Of a stretch of 64,000 bases of DNA, positions 11,824 through 23,732 are shown in pieces (position 1 is the stretch's first letter; each line of letters opens with the position of its first letter). The stretch lies in contig JAITYX010000075.1 in the NCBI GenBank assembly GCA_021018815.1, forward strand, positions 1,578,501 through 1,642,500. Direction: 5' to 3'. The notes beneath the pieces were generated by a model that made no database searches, was not told where the DNA came from, and saw only the letters and a program-made list of their open reading frames with translations. Made by a program: the position numbers and the translations under genes. Source of the DNA: Talinum fruticosum. Lineage: Eukaryota; Streptophyta; Magnoliopsida; Caryophyllales; Talinaceae.

Positions 11824-13259
11824 TGAAGACTCGGGTGTAACTCTCTATCTCTATTAGGTTTTGATTCTAAGTCATTTTGCGCTTTGTAGAATTCTATATC
11901 TAAGTTTTCATTCAATTTTGACTCGCTTAGAAAGCACTTCATTGCATATCTCTAATATGTGCTTCGACCCAATCGGACATTACATAGAATCATCGCATGA
12001 ACAAATAACTTCCCTATCACACTTATTTTGAGTATCGACTTCTTGCTTCAAGTTAAACTGAATTACAACTTTAATTCTTTATCTTTAAGTCGGTTTATTT
12101 TTGGAGAATTATTTGTAGATCAAGTTTATATATCCCGATATTCAACTCTCTCTAACTTGATCATTTATGGATTGACTCGAGATGTATTCTTAACCTAATG
12201 GATATTAGACTCGGAAAATTCCACTCTTTTAAGCCAAAGATAATTAAGCATTTAATTATTGTGATTTAATTATTATACTGTGCCTAAACTTGGACCACAG
12301 TATTTTCATACTTTGAGTACCAAATTGATTTTTCTTTTGTAGTTTGTTGATACAAGCCTAATCCACTTTTTTGAAATACAAAACCAATCGGTTTCTAGCC
12401 GTTAACAACAGTAGACGAGAAAATAACTACTTTTGGACATGGCTCGGACACCGTGTCGTGGTTGTTTGTTTCCCAAACTCAAAAACTCCAACTCTAGGTC
12501 TAACGATTGTTTCCACCTCGGTTTTCAATCACCACCAGATGATTGGACCAACTTTTGGAGCCAAGAGCCCTTGCACAACTTTCACATCCCAAGAGGTCTC
12601 TTCGAGTGACTTAGAATAGCTTTTACAAAGCCTAGTGAAGATCACAAGTTCAGAACCGGTCTCAATGGTCATTCTACTTGGGTGCTTATAAATAGAAGCC
12701 ACTTTGCAAGACGTGAAGGTTGCCGAAATTATTGTTCAACCTATTATTGGATTCATTCTTACTCAATCTTCAACTTACAACTCCAGCTCTGTAATTTTTA
12801 CTCTACGAGTTGTAAAGAAAGTCTTATAATCACTAACATTCTTTTCTTAATTTCTCTGTAAGTCCCTTGACTGAGCCGTAAGAGTTAACTCAACTTAGTT
12901 GTCCCCGATCTGTAAGTGTTAACTCAGTAAGGAAGTACTAGAAAAGATAAAGGAACTTCGAGTCTAGGAAAACTTTGTAAAGAAATTGTCTAAGGGAGCA
13001 ATTCTGGTTAGAGTCACTCCTTTGTAATTGAGGATTCAATTAGTGGATTTGACTTGGTGTTTGGATTAGCACTTTCCATGGTTTTCTGCCTCGGGAGGGT
13101 TTCCATGTACTTCTATTTATTAACCTTTCGAGTCCAATCTAGACTCGGAATTCGCTTCGCTCGGTTTTGTGCAAAGAGAGTTTGTTTTTTTATCTTAAAT
13201 CTTTCATCACCCTATTCACCCCTCTAGGGTGATTTAGTCTCTTCAAGAGGAAACCTGCA
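11824..13259 (+). repeat. 5' LTR of SIRE-like copia element A
   Basis: Starts TGAAGACTCGGG and ends CCTGCA. It aligns throughout with the plus-strand LTR at 45,512-46,998 and the minus-strand LTRs listed below. A TATA box (TTATAAATAGAAGCC, 12,686-12,700) lies about 90 bases downstream of a palindromic motif (about 12,600-12,616). The empty site survives in CACTA C near 32,222 (AGTTGGCCATTG), showing insertion into the transposase gene with CCATT (11,819-11,823) as the probable duplicated target. Confidence 0.85.
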
Positions 13260-13276
13260 ATTGGTATGAAAGCCTA
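13260..13276 (+). other. Primer binding site of copia A
   Basis: ATTGGTATGAAAGCC follows the LTR directly. It is a degraded form of TGGTATCAGAGC, the plant retroelement primer site complementary to initiator tRNA-Met. Copia B has the equivalent on the minus strand at 36,687-36,702. Confidence 0.7.
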
Positions 13277-13318
13277 GTGTTTCAAAAGAATCTCACAATC
13301 CAAAGGTTTAAAGATCAG

Positions 13319-14370
13319 ATGGCTCATAACACTCGGAGATTTCTATAAAGGAAGATCATCTACCGGACCAGCCATGTTCAAGCAAGGGATTAAACTTTGC
13401 ACATTTGAAGAAGATGATGGAATGCTTCCGATGGATAACGATGAAGATGTCTTGAACATCATCTACGATGGCAACTTCATTCCAACAAAGATGGAAGGAA
13501 TCGGATCTGTGCCTAAAGAAAAATCTAAATACACCATAGAAGAGACCGACAAGTTTAGAATGAACTTCAAAGCTATGAACACACCGATGTGTGCCATCAG
13601 CTCGGAAGAGTACAACCGAGTGTTAGCCTATGACATAGCCAGGGAGGTGTGGGACACACTTGTCAACAACCGTGAAGGAACAAGTCATGTGAAGCAGGCG
13701 AAGATCATTCATTATCTTCACAAGTATGAGCTGTTCAAGATAGAGCCGGAAGATAACATCTCACGGATGTATGCTCGGTTCACCGAGATCACCAATAATC
13801 TCATGTCTCTAGGTAAAAAGATCTCTCATGAAGAAATGGTCGGAAAAATTCTAAGAAGTCTACCAAAGAGAAGATGGGGTGACAGCCATTGAAGAGGCTC
13901 AGAACCTCTCTCAAATCAAGGTAGATGAGCTTATTGAGAAGCTACTCACTCATAAGATTCATCTAGAAGAAGAGGATGCCAAGGTCGGCACCAAAAGGAA
14001 CATTGCACTGAAGGCCTCAAAAAGTAGACATCAAAGTCTGAGCTCCTCGGAATCAGGAGAGGATCCCATGGCACTCATTGCCCGAGGCTTCAAAAAGATG
14101 ATAAAGTATAAGAAGTGGCAAAAGAGGAGAAAGATAAGAAGAACAGGAAAGGTAACTACTCATCCCCTTCAAAGTTATCTTTAACTAAGAACATTGGTTG
14201 TTTTGAATGTAGCAGCGAAGGAGCACATAGTCAAAGACTGTCCAAAGAAAACGAAACACAAAAGAAGAAAACTGCTATGATGGCTACCTGGAGTGATAAT
14301 GACTCATCCGAAGAAGAAGATTCTAATGACTCACGAGTGTCTTATGGCACCGACGGACTCATAAGATGAA
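13319..14370 (+). pseudogene. Copia A gag (UBN2/Retrotran_gag type)
   Basis: Capsid protein of a SIRE-like Ty1/copia element. The start at 13,319 (MAHN) matches the gag start of copia B, but the frame breaks nine codons later. A long intact stretch (13,374-13,892) includes YNRVLAYDIAREVWDTLVNN, EGTSHVKQAKI and YELFKIEPEDNISRMYARFT, a close match to plant copia gag. A frameshift near 13,880 leads to VTAIEEAQNLSQIKVDELI. A broken zinc knuckle (HIVKDCPKK region, about 14,226) follows. Defective. Confidence 0.85.
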
Positions 14371-15416
14371 TCTAAATTGCACGATGACAACCCGGATATT
14401 GAGGAGACAAGTCCCGAGGAGGTAATTGAATACTTCCTTAAGTTTACCAAAGTTGATTTAGCCGGATATATTTTTACTTTGGTAGAAAAGTCCAGTTCGA
14501 CTCTTTTAAGTTCAAAGAACAACTTGAGTCTCTCAATGCTGAGAGCAATGTTTTGAAAAATGAGTTAGAAAACCCGAGACAAAATCTGAAAGTACTTGAG
14601 ACCGAGTGCTCAAGACAATGAGATTGAGTATGAGTCACTCAAAACAAAGAATGATCAATTGAAAAGGAAGCTCAATGACTCTCAAGAACTTGTATTGAAA
14701 CTCACTCCATGTTAGCAAAACCTTGATCTTTTACTAGGCCCTCGGTGTGTCTTATTCGAAAAGAAGGACTTGGTTATATGCTGAAACGGAATCTAAGTCC
14801 TACTCTAGTAATTTCAAAATTGATTCCGGAACCGTAAGGTTCGGGAAGGGTGACCATGGTCCCATTCATACAAATGAAAAGAGGACTCGAGTCCAAACCA
14901 GTTTATAAGAAAAAGCCTTCTCCACCTGTTTACAAAAGAAAGGATTTTAAAAGGAAACAGACACGAGCTCAGTATTCTCGAAAGAAGACTCGGAATTAGA
15001 TCGGACCTAAGATAATTCAAATCTAGGTTCCCAAGAGTGCTCCTCCTCGAGAGAAAGACCACAGTAAAAGTAATTACTAGGTTTGTGGGAGGAAGTGAGA
15101 AGGGTTAGATTGTTTCGTGTTTTACAGGTAACTTAGAAAAAAAAGGGTTAGTGGTACTTAGATAGTGGGTGCGCATGCCACATGTCTAGAGATTCAAGAC
15201 TCTTCTCGGAGCTAGAAGATCCGAAATGAGGAAAAGTCACATTTGGAGACTATAGCAAACGCAAGATAGTAGGGATGGACAAGATTGGTTAAGGAAACAA
15301 CTCGGTCGGCCTAGTCTACCTTGTCAAAGGGCTTAAGTACAATCTCCTTAGCATTTCTCAACTATGTGACAAAGGGCAAGAGGTAAGGTTCACTCGGACC
15401 AACTCGCTACATTTCG
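14371..15416 (+). pseudogene. Copia A gag C-terminus and protease remnant
   Basis: Acidic and lysine-rich Gag C-terminal sequence, then a protease: YLDSGCACHMSRDSRLFSEL near 15,157-15,216, with Asp-Ser-Gly intact, followed by VTFGDYSKRKIVG, VYLVKGLKYNLLSISQLCDK (about 15,319-15,378). Copia B encodes the same region on the minus strand at 34,747-34,550. Several stops interrupt it. Confidence 0.75.
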
Positions 15417-16640
15417 ATGCGAGTCACGAAAGAGACGAAGCTCTCAAGTTTAAGGTCAGGTAACACTTATACTATCCCTCTTTCATATTCAAGTCAAAAG
15501 TTATCTTGCTTAAAAGCATCATTGAATGATGATTCACGTACATGGCATCGTAGACTAAGTCACATTAGCATGTATACTATCAAGAAACTTGCATCTCATA
15601 TATTGGTTAGGGGCTTACCTAAGTGTGCATTTAAGAAAGATAAAATCCGTGAAGCATGCACAAAAGGAAAGCAAGTCGGATCATCTTTCAAACCACTCCA
15701 AATTGTGTCTACATCCAAAGTGCTTGAATTGGTTCACATGGATTTGTGTGATGAAATTCCTATGAAAAGCTTAGGACGTAAATCTTGTATGCTTGTCATT
15801 GTTGATGATTTTTCATGATTTACCCGGGTGTATTTTCTGAAGAACAAGAATGAAGCATTCAAAGAGTTCACCAAGATCTGCAGGAAAATTTAAGTGGAGT
15901 CTCGGACTCGGATAAGAAGGATTCAAACCGACCATCAAAGGGAGTTCGACTAATCGGAATTTGTAAATTTACGTGATAAGAATGACATCTCCCACAACTT
16001 TTCTGCACCAAGAACTCCTCAACAAAATGGAGTAGAGGAGAGAAAGAACAGAACTCTTGAAGAAATAGGAAGGACCGACGATTGAAATTGATCTACTTTA
16101 CTATTTTTGGGCTGAGTCGATCAACACAGACAAACTACACACTCAACGGATGTCTCCTCATCAAACCCATTTTGAAGAAGACACCCTATGAGATGTATAA
16201 AGGAAAGAAGCCCAACAATTCATACTTTAGACCATTTGGTTGTAAATGCTTTGTGCACAGCAATGGTATGGAGCATTTGACTAAGTTTGATGCTACGTTA
16301 GATGAATTTATATTTCCGGGTTACTCATGTCATAGTAAAGCTTAACGTGTCGTTAACAAAAGGACTAACAAAGTGGAAGAAAGTCTCCACGTTGTCTTTG
16401 ATGAGATTGATCTTAAAAGGATAAGTAAATCCACATTCTTAGATCTCAAGCTAACTAGATATAAAGATGACCTTGCTGAAGATGAGCTTAGAAAGAGTCA
16501 AAACAGAAGAACTGAGGCAACTCAAATTGAGGCAACTTAGAACGAACGAACTCATAATACTATGAATTAGAATGAACAAAATCAAGAGCTAGGTCACAAT
16601 GTTGAAGAAAAAGCCAATATAGAGACTCAACAAGATCAAC
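15417..16640 (+). pseudogene. Copia A integrase
   Basis: GAG-pre-integrase and integrase of a Ty1/copia element. The HHCC region WHRRLSHISMYTIKKLASH...ACTKGKQ lies at 15,542-15,672. The DDE core reads LVHMDLCDEIPMKSLGRKS, then FTRVYFLKNKNEAFKEF, QTDHQREFD (15,925-15,951), APRTPQQNGVEERKNRTLEEI (about 16,007-16,066). The C-terminal KTPYEMYKGKKPNNSYFRPF segment is at 16,172-16,231. Stops occur inside the core (for example 15,816). It is inactive. Confidence 0.85.
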
Positions 16641-16699
16641 CAACTGAAGATCAGCCTATTTAATCAATAAATTTGGTGAATCGGATGATAGGTAGAGGT

Positions 16700-18135
16700 T
16701 TTAAATTAGCCACCTGAGAACATACTTTCGATATTTACAGTGGGGTAAGAACTCAATCTTCGTTGCATAATCTTTGTGCAATCTCTACATTCATATCATT
16801 AACTGAACCTAAAAATGCACAAGAGGCCCTCAATGAACCTAATTGGGTAGAGGCCATGGAAGAAGAGCTTAATCAATTTGAAAGAAACCAAGTTTGGACT
16901 CGACCAAACGACCATCCGACCACAAGTAATAGGAACCAAATGGGTTTTCAAGAACAAACTGGATGAGGAAGGGTTGGTAGTTAGAAATAAGGCTAGACTG
17001 GTTGCTTAAGGATACAACCAAGAGTAAGGAATTGATTGTGGGGAAACCTTTGCACCTGTTGCTATGATTGAGGCAATCAAAATTCTTTTAGCATTCACAT
17101 CGAGCATGAACATCAAATTGTATCGGATGGATGTTAAATGTGCATTTCTCAATGGTTTTAGCCAAGAAGAAATTTATGTTGAGCAACCCCCGGATTTGAA
17201 AACTCAGAATTTCCAAATCATGTTTTCAAGTTGTAAAAAGCTTTATATGGTCTTAAACAAGCTCCTAGAGCTTAGTATGAAAGACTAAGCAGCTTTTTAG
17301 TTGAAAATGATTTTAAAAGTTATCGGATTGAAAAAACTCTTTTGACAAAAACCAAGGGGAGTGATTTTCTTATCATTCTGATTTATGTTGATGATATCAT
17401 TTTTAGAGCCACCAATAAACTCTATACCAAGAGTTTTCCGAGTTAATAAGACAGATGTTCCAAATGAGTATGATGGGAGAACTCAATTTCATTCTTGGTC
17501 TACAAATAAAACAAGACTAGGATGGCATTTATGTCCATCAATCTAGGTATACCAAGGAGTTATTGAAGAAATGAGTATGAAGCATGCAGTAACACCTATG
17601 AGTAGCAGTTTGAAACTGGACTCGGATGACAAAGGTAAAGTTGTAGATTAGAAAATGTATAGAGGTATGATTGGATCCTTGCTTTATCTCACATCTAATA
17701 GGCCGATATCTTACAAGGACTCGGAATCTTGGTCTATGGTGTTCAAAAGACTCATAACCGACTCTTACCTGGATACTCGGATGTTACCTATGTTAGATAC
17801 AAGGTTGATAGAAAGAGCACTTCAAGAGCATGCCGATTTCTTGGTCAATACCTCGTCTCTTGGCATTAAAAGAAACAAAAGTCAGCTTGCTCTATCATCT
17901 CGCTAAGGCTGAGTACATTGTAGCTGGAGCTTGTTGTGCTCGGATTCTCTTGATCAAGTAGCACTTGAACGATGTTGGACTAGCATTCACAACCATCTCA
18001 ATTAAGTGTGACAATCAACATCACTAAAAATCCAGTTCAGCACTCAAAGACTAAGCATATTGAGGTCATGTATCATTTTCTAAGAGATCATTCCGAGAAC
18101 GGTGATATTGAGCTTGAATTTATTCCTACTAAATT
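16700..18135 (+). pseudogene. Copia A reverse transcriptase and RNase H
   Basis: RT starts at the NEPNWVEAMEEELNQFERNQ segment (16,833-16,892). RMDVKCAFLNGF lies at about 17,123, the KALYGLKQAPRAWYERL segment needs a frame change near 17,240, and the catalytic motif LIYVDDIIF is intact near 17,380-17,405. RNase H ends with PVQHSKTKHIEVMYHFLRDH near 18,032-18,090 and IELEFIPTK at about 18,106. There are many stops. This is the only copia copy in the window retaining RT and RNase H. Confidence 0.85.
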
Positions 18136-18745
18136 TTTTTATTAGGAATGAACTTGGCATGATTAATAGATGATTATGTGATTATTGCATGAATTATTCT
18201 TTCATGATTATGTGTTATGTACTTTGATTGAATAACAAGTGGATCGGTTGAATCGGAATGGAACCGAGCTATGAGTTATTAATTTTCCGATTGTTCTTAG
18301 TCACTCGTAAACTCTACGAAGTTGGACATAGTTGATGAGAAAAATAGACATCAAAATTCCGAGGTCATCTTTAGATCAATGGGGAATCTCATAATTGTTT
18401 TCAAAAACTCTTTTTCTCTCTCTTCCTCACGCGCTTCGATCAGTAGAAACTACCTGTTGGAAGAAAGTTGTTGAAAAACTAGCCATTACGAAGTGGAAAG
18501 CGACACAATAGTTTGAGAACCGTTGCTTGGGTTTTGGGTCGAAAGAATGTTAGAAGTCTTTTCTGCTATATATTGCACCTTTTCACTTTCTTTTCTTCAC
18601 TTTACCTACTGTTTACTCACTCTCGTTGCTCCCAACATTCTCCTACTCACTCGCGCTCATTCTCTCTCTTGTGCAGATTTCTAACTCTTTGCTCTCTATT
18701 CAATCTCTCTTTACTTTCTCTCTCGCTATCAATCTCTTTGTAACT
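18136..18745 (+). promoter_or_regulatory. Copia A spacer between pol and the downstream ORF, with TATA-like box
   Basis: About 600 bases without coding potential. The second half has a TATA-like CTATATATTGC (18,568-18,578) followed by a CT-rich leader up to the ATG at 18,746. This could be an internal promoter for the downstream ORF. No experimental or comparative support is visible here. Confidence 0.35.
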
Positions 18746-19553
18746 ATGCCTAACGGAGGAATCGCTCAAGAGGGAGGGTCAGCCACAAAGAAGGCCGGAA
18801 CCAAATCCGTGATCGAGGTTGCACAAGAAGGTGCCTCAAATTCAAAATGTTTTGTCACCCAGACACTTCACCTTGGATGACAAATTCTTTCCCTCTACTT
18901 GTTTCTTGTGGTTACAACACATCACAAACACTATTGTGTACAACTATCTCGTGCTTTTGTGAGTACATCTACCTACTGTCTGAATTTTATTTACATATGG
19001 TCTGTCAATGAAGGCGTAATACCTTCTACTATTCAGGGTAAGACTGTTAGGATTAATCTTTCCCTTCTTTATAAGCTTTTTGATGTAAAGACTCTTTTTC
19101 TCAATTCTAACCCTGTACCTTTCACTCGAAATCGCTAACGATTTCTTTGATAGGTATGCTAAAGAAGTTCTAAAGTTAAGGAATTTTTTCGTGACTCGGA
19201 TGAAGTCCGAAGCAAGACTTCTTTGCTTCATTGTGATGGGAACTTTCTTTTCTCATCATTCTTGTAAGGAGAACCCCAATTCAAAGGTTCTCAAAGTGCT
19301 TTTGACATTCTCGAGGGCTACGAAGTAGACCTCTTTCCCTCTATCCTCGAGCATATGGCAACCGTGCTCGCTCATTCTAAGAAGTGTTCTCCTTTTCCTT
19401 TTAGGACACTTTTGACCGTTGTTTTTAAATAGTTTAAGGTCTCTCTTCCCTTTGACCTTAAAGCTTACTTGGAACCTGCTTGTCTATTTTGGCGAGAACA
19501 AGCTCTCGGGTCTTGGATACCGGGAAGTTAAGCCTCGGTGTTTGGATTCATTC
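18746..19553 (+). pseudogene. Copia A third ORF (SIRE-type post-pol ORF), truncated
   Basis: Starts MPNGGIAQEGGSATKKAGTK at 18,746. Later frames give EGVIPSTIQGKTVRINLSLL (about 19,012-19,071), which resembles the VRGK.V.L....IN...G pattern of 'putative plant transposon protein' ORFs found after pol in SIRE/Maximus elements. The ORF is frameshifted and cut at 19,554 by a minus-strand LTR of the same copia family. No transmembrane segment is convincing, so I do not call it an envelope. Function unknown. Confidence 0.5.
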
Positions 19554-20174
19554 TGAAGGTTTGCTCTTGGAGAGACTAAGTCACTCTAGAGGGGGCAGAA
19601 TAAGGTGAAGGAGAAATTTAACCAAGTAATGGAAGAATAAAACTAGAGAACACTTTGTGGAGAGTTTGAGTCTAGATTGGACTGAGAAAAGTGCTAACTT
19701 AGAAAGTTACGTGGAAACCCTCCTCGGGGCAGAAAACCATGGACAATGCTAATCCAAGCACCATGTCAAATCCACTATTTTAAATCCATAAAATACAGTA
19801 GAAAGACTCAACCAGAATTGCTCCCTTAGACAATTCCTTACAAGATATTCCTAGACTTAGAAATTACCTTATTCGATCTAGTACTTCCTAACCGAGGTAA
19901 CCTTTACAGTTAGGGACAACCGAGCTGAGTTAACCCTTACAGGTCACTCAAGGGATCTTAATCAAAAAGTAAGAATGAGTGTTTGTAAACTGATTACAAG
20001 ACCTTACAACTCGGAAAAATATTAAGTACGTAGTTGGAGTTGTATGTAGAAGATTGAGAATGAAATACAATGACTATTTTCATAAGTGCATGTATTGACA
20101 GTTGGTTCAACAAACTTCAAATCTTGAGAGTTGGCTTCTATTTATAGATAATCAAGTAGATTAGCCATTCAAAT
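19554..20174 (-). repeat. Partial copia LTR D
   Basis: Begins TGAAGGTTTGCTCTTGGAG (the complement of the LTR 3' end) and follows the family consensus through the TATA region (complement of ATCTATAAATAGAAGCCAA, about 20,129-20,147). It stops near 20,174, where Tat integrase sequence starts. It lies inside the third ORF of copia A in opposite orientation, so it is a later insertion that then lost about 0.9 kb. Confidence 0.8.
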
Positions 20175-21193
20175 GGGGTCCACACCCAAAGCCCAAAGGG
20201 CCATTCATATGTTAGCGAGCATAGTTATAGATAATTCAAGGGCAACTGTACAAGAAAACTAATATAGGAATCAACTTACTTTGTGTCAATCAACATGAAG
20301 CAAAGTGCATAATGACCGATATTCATGGTGGGGAATGTGGACCCCATTTGAATGAAAGAATGTTAGTTTAAAAAATTCAAAGGTTAGGGTATTATTGGTC
20401 GACCATGGTAGTCGATTATCATGAGTTTGTTAAAAGATGTCACAAGTGTCAAGTGTATGAAAACTTGCAGCACCAACCACCTTTTTTTTAATGAGACTTG
20501 CTCACCCTGGCCATTATTAGTTTGGAGCATAGACATCATCGGTAAAGTGACCCCTAAAGGAACGAGTGGTCACTAGTTCATGTTAGTAGCTATTGACTAC
20601 TTTACCAAATGGGTAGAAGCCACATCCTATGTGACCATTACATCAAAACATGTGGCAAAAGTCATAACTCATAACTTCATCTACTAATATGGGGTACCAC
20701 ATGAATTGATTAGTGACCATGGTAGTCACTTCAAGAGAGAGGTTGCATATTTACTAGACAAGTACAAAATCAAACATCATAGGTATTCTCCATATCGCGC
20801 TCGGACCAATGGAGTAGTCGATGCCACTAACAAGAATATTTAAAAGATAGTGGAGAAAATGGATGTCACTTACAAGGATTGGCCCGATAAATGGCTACCG
20901 AACCTCGAATAGAACCTAAACGGGAGCAACACCTTACTATATGGTGTGGAAGCATTCGTTCCAATAGAAATTGCCATCCCTTTATTACGAATCCTTGTAG
21001 AAAGTCAAATTCCTGAAGTAGAATGGTCTAAACCGCGCTATGGGGAGTTAGTATGACTAGATTAAAAGCGTTTGCACTCTTTACATAATGTTTAAATGTA
21101 CAAGGTGCATATATCAAGGGCATTTAACAAAAAGGTTAAGCCACATAATTTACAGATTGGAGATTTGGTTCTTAAAGGGATTAGAGCGCCAAT
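20175..21193 (+). pseudogene. Tat integrase fragment (element T2)
   Basis: Integrase region homologous to 3,700-4,660 of T1 and better preserved. YYWSTMAVDYHEFVKRCHKC (20,389-20,448) shows the zinc-binding Cys pair. FMLVAIDYFTKWVEATSYVT, LISDHGSHFKREVAYLLDKY (about 20,707-20,766) and YSPYRARTNGVVDATNKN follow; the catalytic Glu appears as Asp in the last motif. It ends in LQIGDLVLKGIRAP at 21,190, where a CACTA terminus begins. The upstream RT is absent, truncated at the LTR D junction. Confidence 0.85.
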
Positions 21194-22092
21194 CACTACG
21201 ACAAGTATGACTTTTTATTACAGTCGATTTGTAATGCTTAAAAGAACAAACCGTCATGATAAATAGACCGGTGGCATTTTTGTAAATAAGTGGCATTGTA
21301 TAACGCATATGATGACCGTTCTTTCGGAGAACCGTCGTCATAGTCTCGCCGTAACCTTTTAACGATGATTCTTTACAAGAACCGTCATCATAGGTCACAT
21401 TTGATGACGGTTCTTCCTTTGAACCGTCATCAAATGTTTCTCTAAACACGCTCTTTTAATCCGAGAACATATACCTGCTATTTTCAACGCCCACTTCATA
21501 TGTACTCCACTCTCGGTCTTATCGCTCTCCACGTTTACTCTCACCCACTACTACTCGAGATCTAGATATGCTCGGAGTAATACTTGTCGCTGATAAGTTA
21601 CCTCGCCGTTGTACCTCTTGTTGTTGACTATTTCGTTTCACTCACTCTTTCCTCTCATCTCTCCTCTTTCATGTAGCTATCCTCTCTAGCTTTATATTTG
21701 CGTCGGTGGCTGTCTTTGTGTTTCCCCATCAAGCTTCTTGCTCACTCTCGCCGTTGTCCTTATTCTTACGGTATGAATCTCTATCCTTTCTTATTTTTCA
21801 CTTTAAGTTATTTATAAGATTTATATAGTTAAATGTTGAATTTATTTGGGGTAATTATGTTGAGAATATGGGTAATGTTTGAGGTTGTTAAAATGTTGAA
21901 TCGTTTATTAAGAATGTGGGTAACGTTTGTTTAGTTTAGTAAGTTGGAAATTCGTGGATTGTTTGAGATTTTGAGAAATGAGTTTAGGAGTTTGGGATTT
22001 AATTAATAAAGGAAACTAGACTGATAGTTAAGGATTATAAATTGAAATAGTGTATCCAAATTTGTTTAGGGTTTATAGAAATAGAAAGATAA

Positions 22093-22460
22093 TTTGGATA
22101 TAGGGTCATCCCTAAAAACAGGTCATAAAAAGAAATTTGTATCTAAATTTTTTTATTTTGATGAGGTGATGTTGGGGTGGACTCGTTTATCCAATTATCG
22201 AAATTGATATCTTAATAGTCTTAGAGTTTAGAGAAATAAAAATATTTTTGTTTTAGGGTTTAGGGAAATAGAAAACTTTGTGGTTTAGGGTATAAGGATC
22301 TAGAGGGATAAAATATAAAGGTGAAAATGTAAAAAAAGGCAAATTTCTTTGGATATAGGGATCTCCCCAAATACTTGTCATAAAGATAAATTTGTTACCA
22401 AAATTGTTTATTTTGATGAGTTGATGATGGGGTTGACTAATTTATCCAATTATCTAAATT
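22093..22460 (+). repeat. Two copies of an AT-rich segment beside fold-back A
   Basis: A block of about 110 bases starting TTGGATATAGGG and ending TTTATCCAATTATC occurs at about 22,093-22,203 and 22,350-22,458, and a third time at 29,737-29,846 beside fold-back B. CACTA A holds only its beginning (about 10,157). The pattern suggests repeated duplication of this spot within CACTA C. Confidence 0.7.
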
Positions 22461-22463
22461 TTT

Positions 22464-22929
22464 GTTTCCTTTTTGGTTTCAAGTTTATTGTATTATACAT
22501 GATCGTAAACTAGATTACATAATTCTTTTGAAGTTTACATAATGCATAAGACAATAATGAATATCGATGAAAGGAAAGAGGAGTAAAGGATTTATCGGAG
22601 AAAAGGTGATAAACAATAGGAAAATTCTCTATTGTTATAACATTTTCTCCAATAAATCCTTTAATCATCTTTCGTTTCTTCGAGGACAGACCCATGTAGT
22701 AGATAAACTCAATGTCTTGCCTTGTGAACTCGATCTCATTGTTAAAGACAACAAGGGTTACGGGAACTCCGATTGTAGTTATGTCTTGGGGTTGTTAAAG
22801 CGAATTAAAAGGGTGACCTCAACATTTTATTCATATAATTGTGTTATGCATTATGCAAAACTTCAAAAAAACATCATGTCTAGTTTATGATAATGTATAA
22901 TACATCAAAATTAGAAACAAAAAGGAAAC
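22464..22929. repeat. Fold-back (long inverted repeat) element A
   Basis: The left arm begins GTTTCCTTTTTGGTTTCAAG and the right arm ends GAAACAAAAAGGAAAC. The arms stay complementary inward through TAAACTAGA/TCTAGTTTA, and a strong inner stem (GGATTTATCGGAGAAAA against TTTTCTCCAATAAATCC) surrounds a centre near 22,630. The right arm is longer because the left arm has lost about 150 bases relative to fold-back B. No coding potential. Reminiscent of MITE-type or fold-back elements; superfamily undetermined. Confidence 0.75.
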
Positions 22930-22992
22930 CATATATATATTATATATAATATAACGTAAACAATCCTGTTATAACGAATAGAGGGAAAGAGT

Positions 22993-23163
22993 TGTGTGTG
23001 TATATATATATGTATATATGTATATGTGTATGTATATATATATGTATATATGTATATGTGTATATGTATATATATATGTATATATGTATATGTGTATATG
23101 TATATATATATGTATATATGTATATGTGTATATGTATATATATATATATATGTATATATGTAC

Positions 23164-23196
<33 letters not shown>
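22993..23196. repeat. TA/TG microsatellite with about 33-bp sub-period
   Basis: About 200 bases of TA, TATG and TGTG steps. GTATATGTG recurs at intervals of 32-34 bases, so the tract is a compound minisatellite. It directly adjoins the left end of the pararetrovirus. Apparent open frames on both strands here are repeat artefacts. Confidence 0.95.
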
Positions 23197-23197
<1 letters not shown>

Positions 23198-23732
23198 TCA
23201 CTTACTATACAAATAATGATGGATAGTACTATTCAAGAAAATGGACAAAACTATTCAAGTGATGAATGTCCTTTGAAGATTGTCGGCAAATAATGGAAGT
23301 GAATGGACATCACTATTTAAGTGATGGTTGTTACCCTACTTACTATTCAAGTTAGTGGAGAATATTACTATTTAAGTGATGGTTATCCTTTTGCTTTCAA
23401 TCAAAGTTGTCGGCAAATAATTCATCATATTACTGTTCAAGATATAGTGATTCCTTAGCTACTATTCATGGTTTTGTCCAATCAATACTGTTTCAATAAT
23501 TCAACATTGTTGGGAGATATTTTCAAGGTTATGAGTCCATTATAATCAAGCATCCTCAACCGTCCAAGTGTCACTTACGAATTTATGATTGTATTCTATA
23601 AATATGTACTCCTTTAGCTCAAGAAAGCATCACAACTCGGAGTGAGCAATCAATCACTTGTAAAAACACACAGCCACAAATACCCCCTCTCCTCAATCTC
23701 CAACCTCTCTCTTGAGAGCCTACATTCCAAAC
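23197..23732 (+). repeat. Left terminal repeat (quasi-LTR) of the endogenous pararetrovirus
   Basis: Direct repeat of 29,035-29,567, nearly collinear over about 530 bases, starting TTCACTTACTAT. Contains a TATA box (TCTATAAATATGTACTCC, about 23,596) followed by an A/C-rich leader, as expected for the pregenomic RNA promoter of a caulimovirid. It lacks clear TG...CA ends, so it is not an ordinary LTR; terminal redundancy of an integrated circular or multimeric viral DNA fits better. Confidence 0.8.

Noticed and set aside
19554..20174. LTR D as the 3' LTR of copia A
   Set aside because: It is in the opposite orientation to copia A and lies inside its third ORF, so it belongs to another insertion.
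22911..23293. Long open frames on both strands rich in Tyr, Ile, Met and Cys
   Set aside because: They are translations of the TA/TG microsatellite; three plus-strand frames and one minus-strand frame are open at once, which is a repeat artefact.
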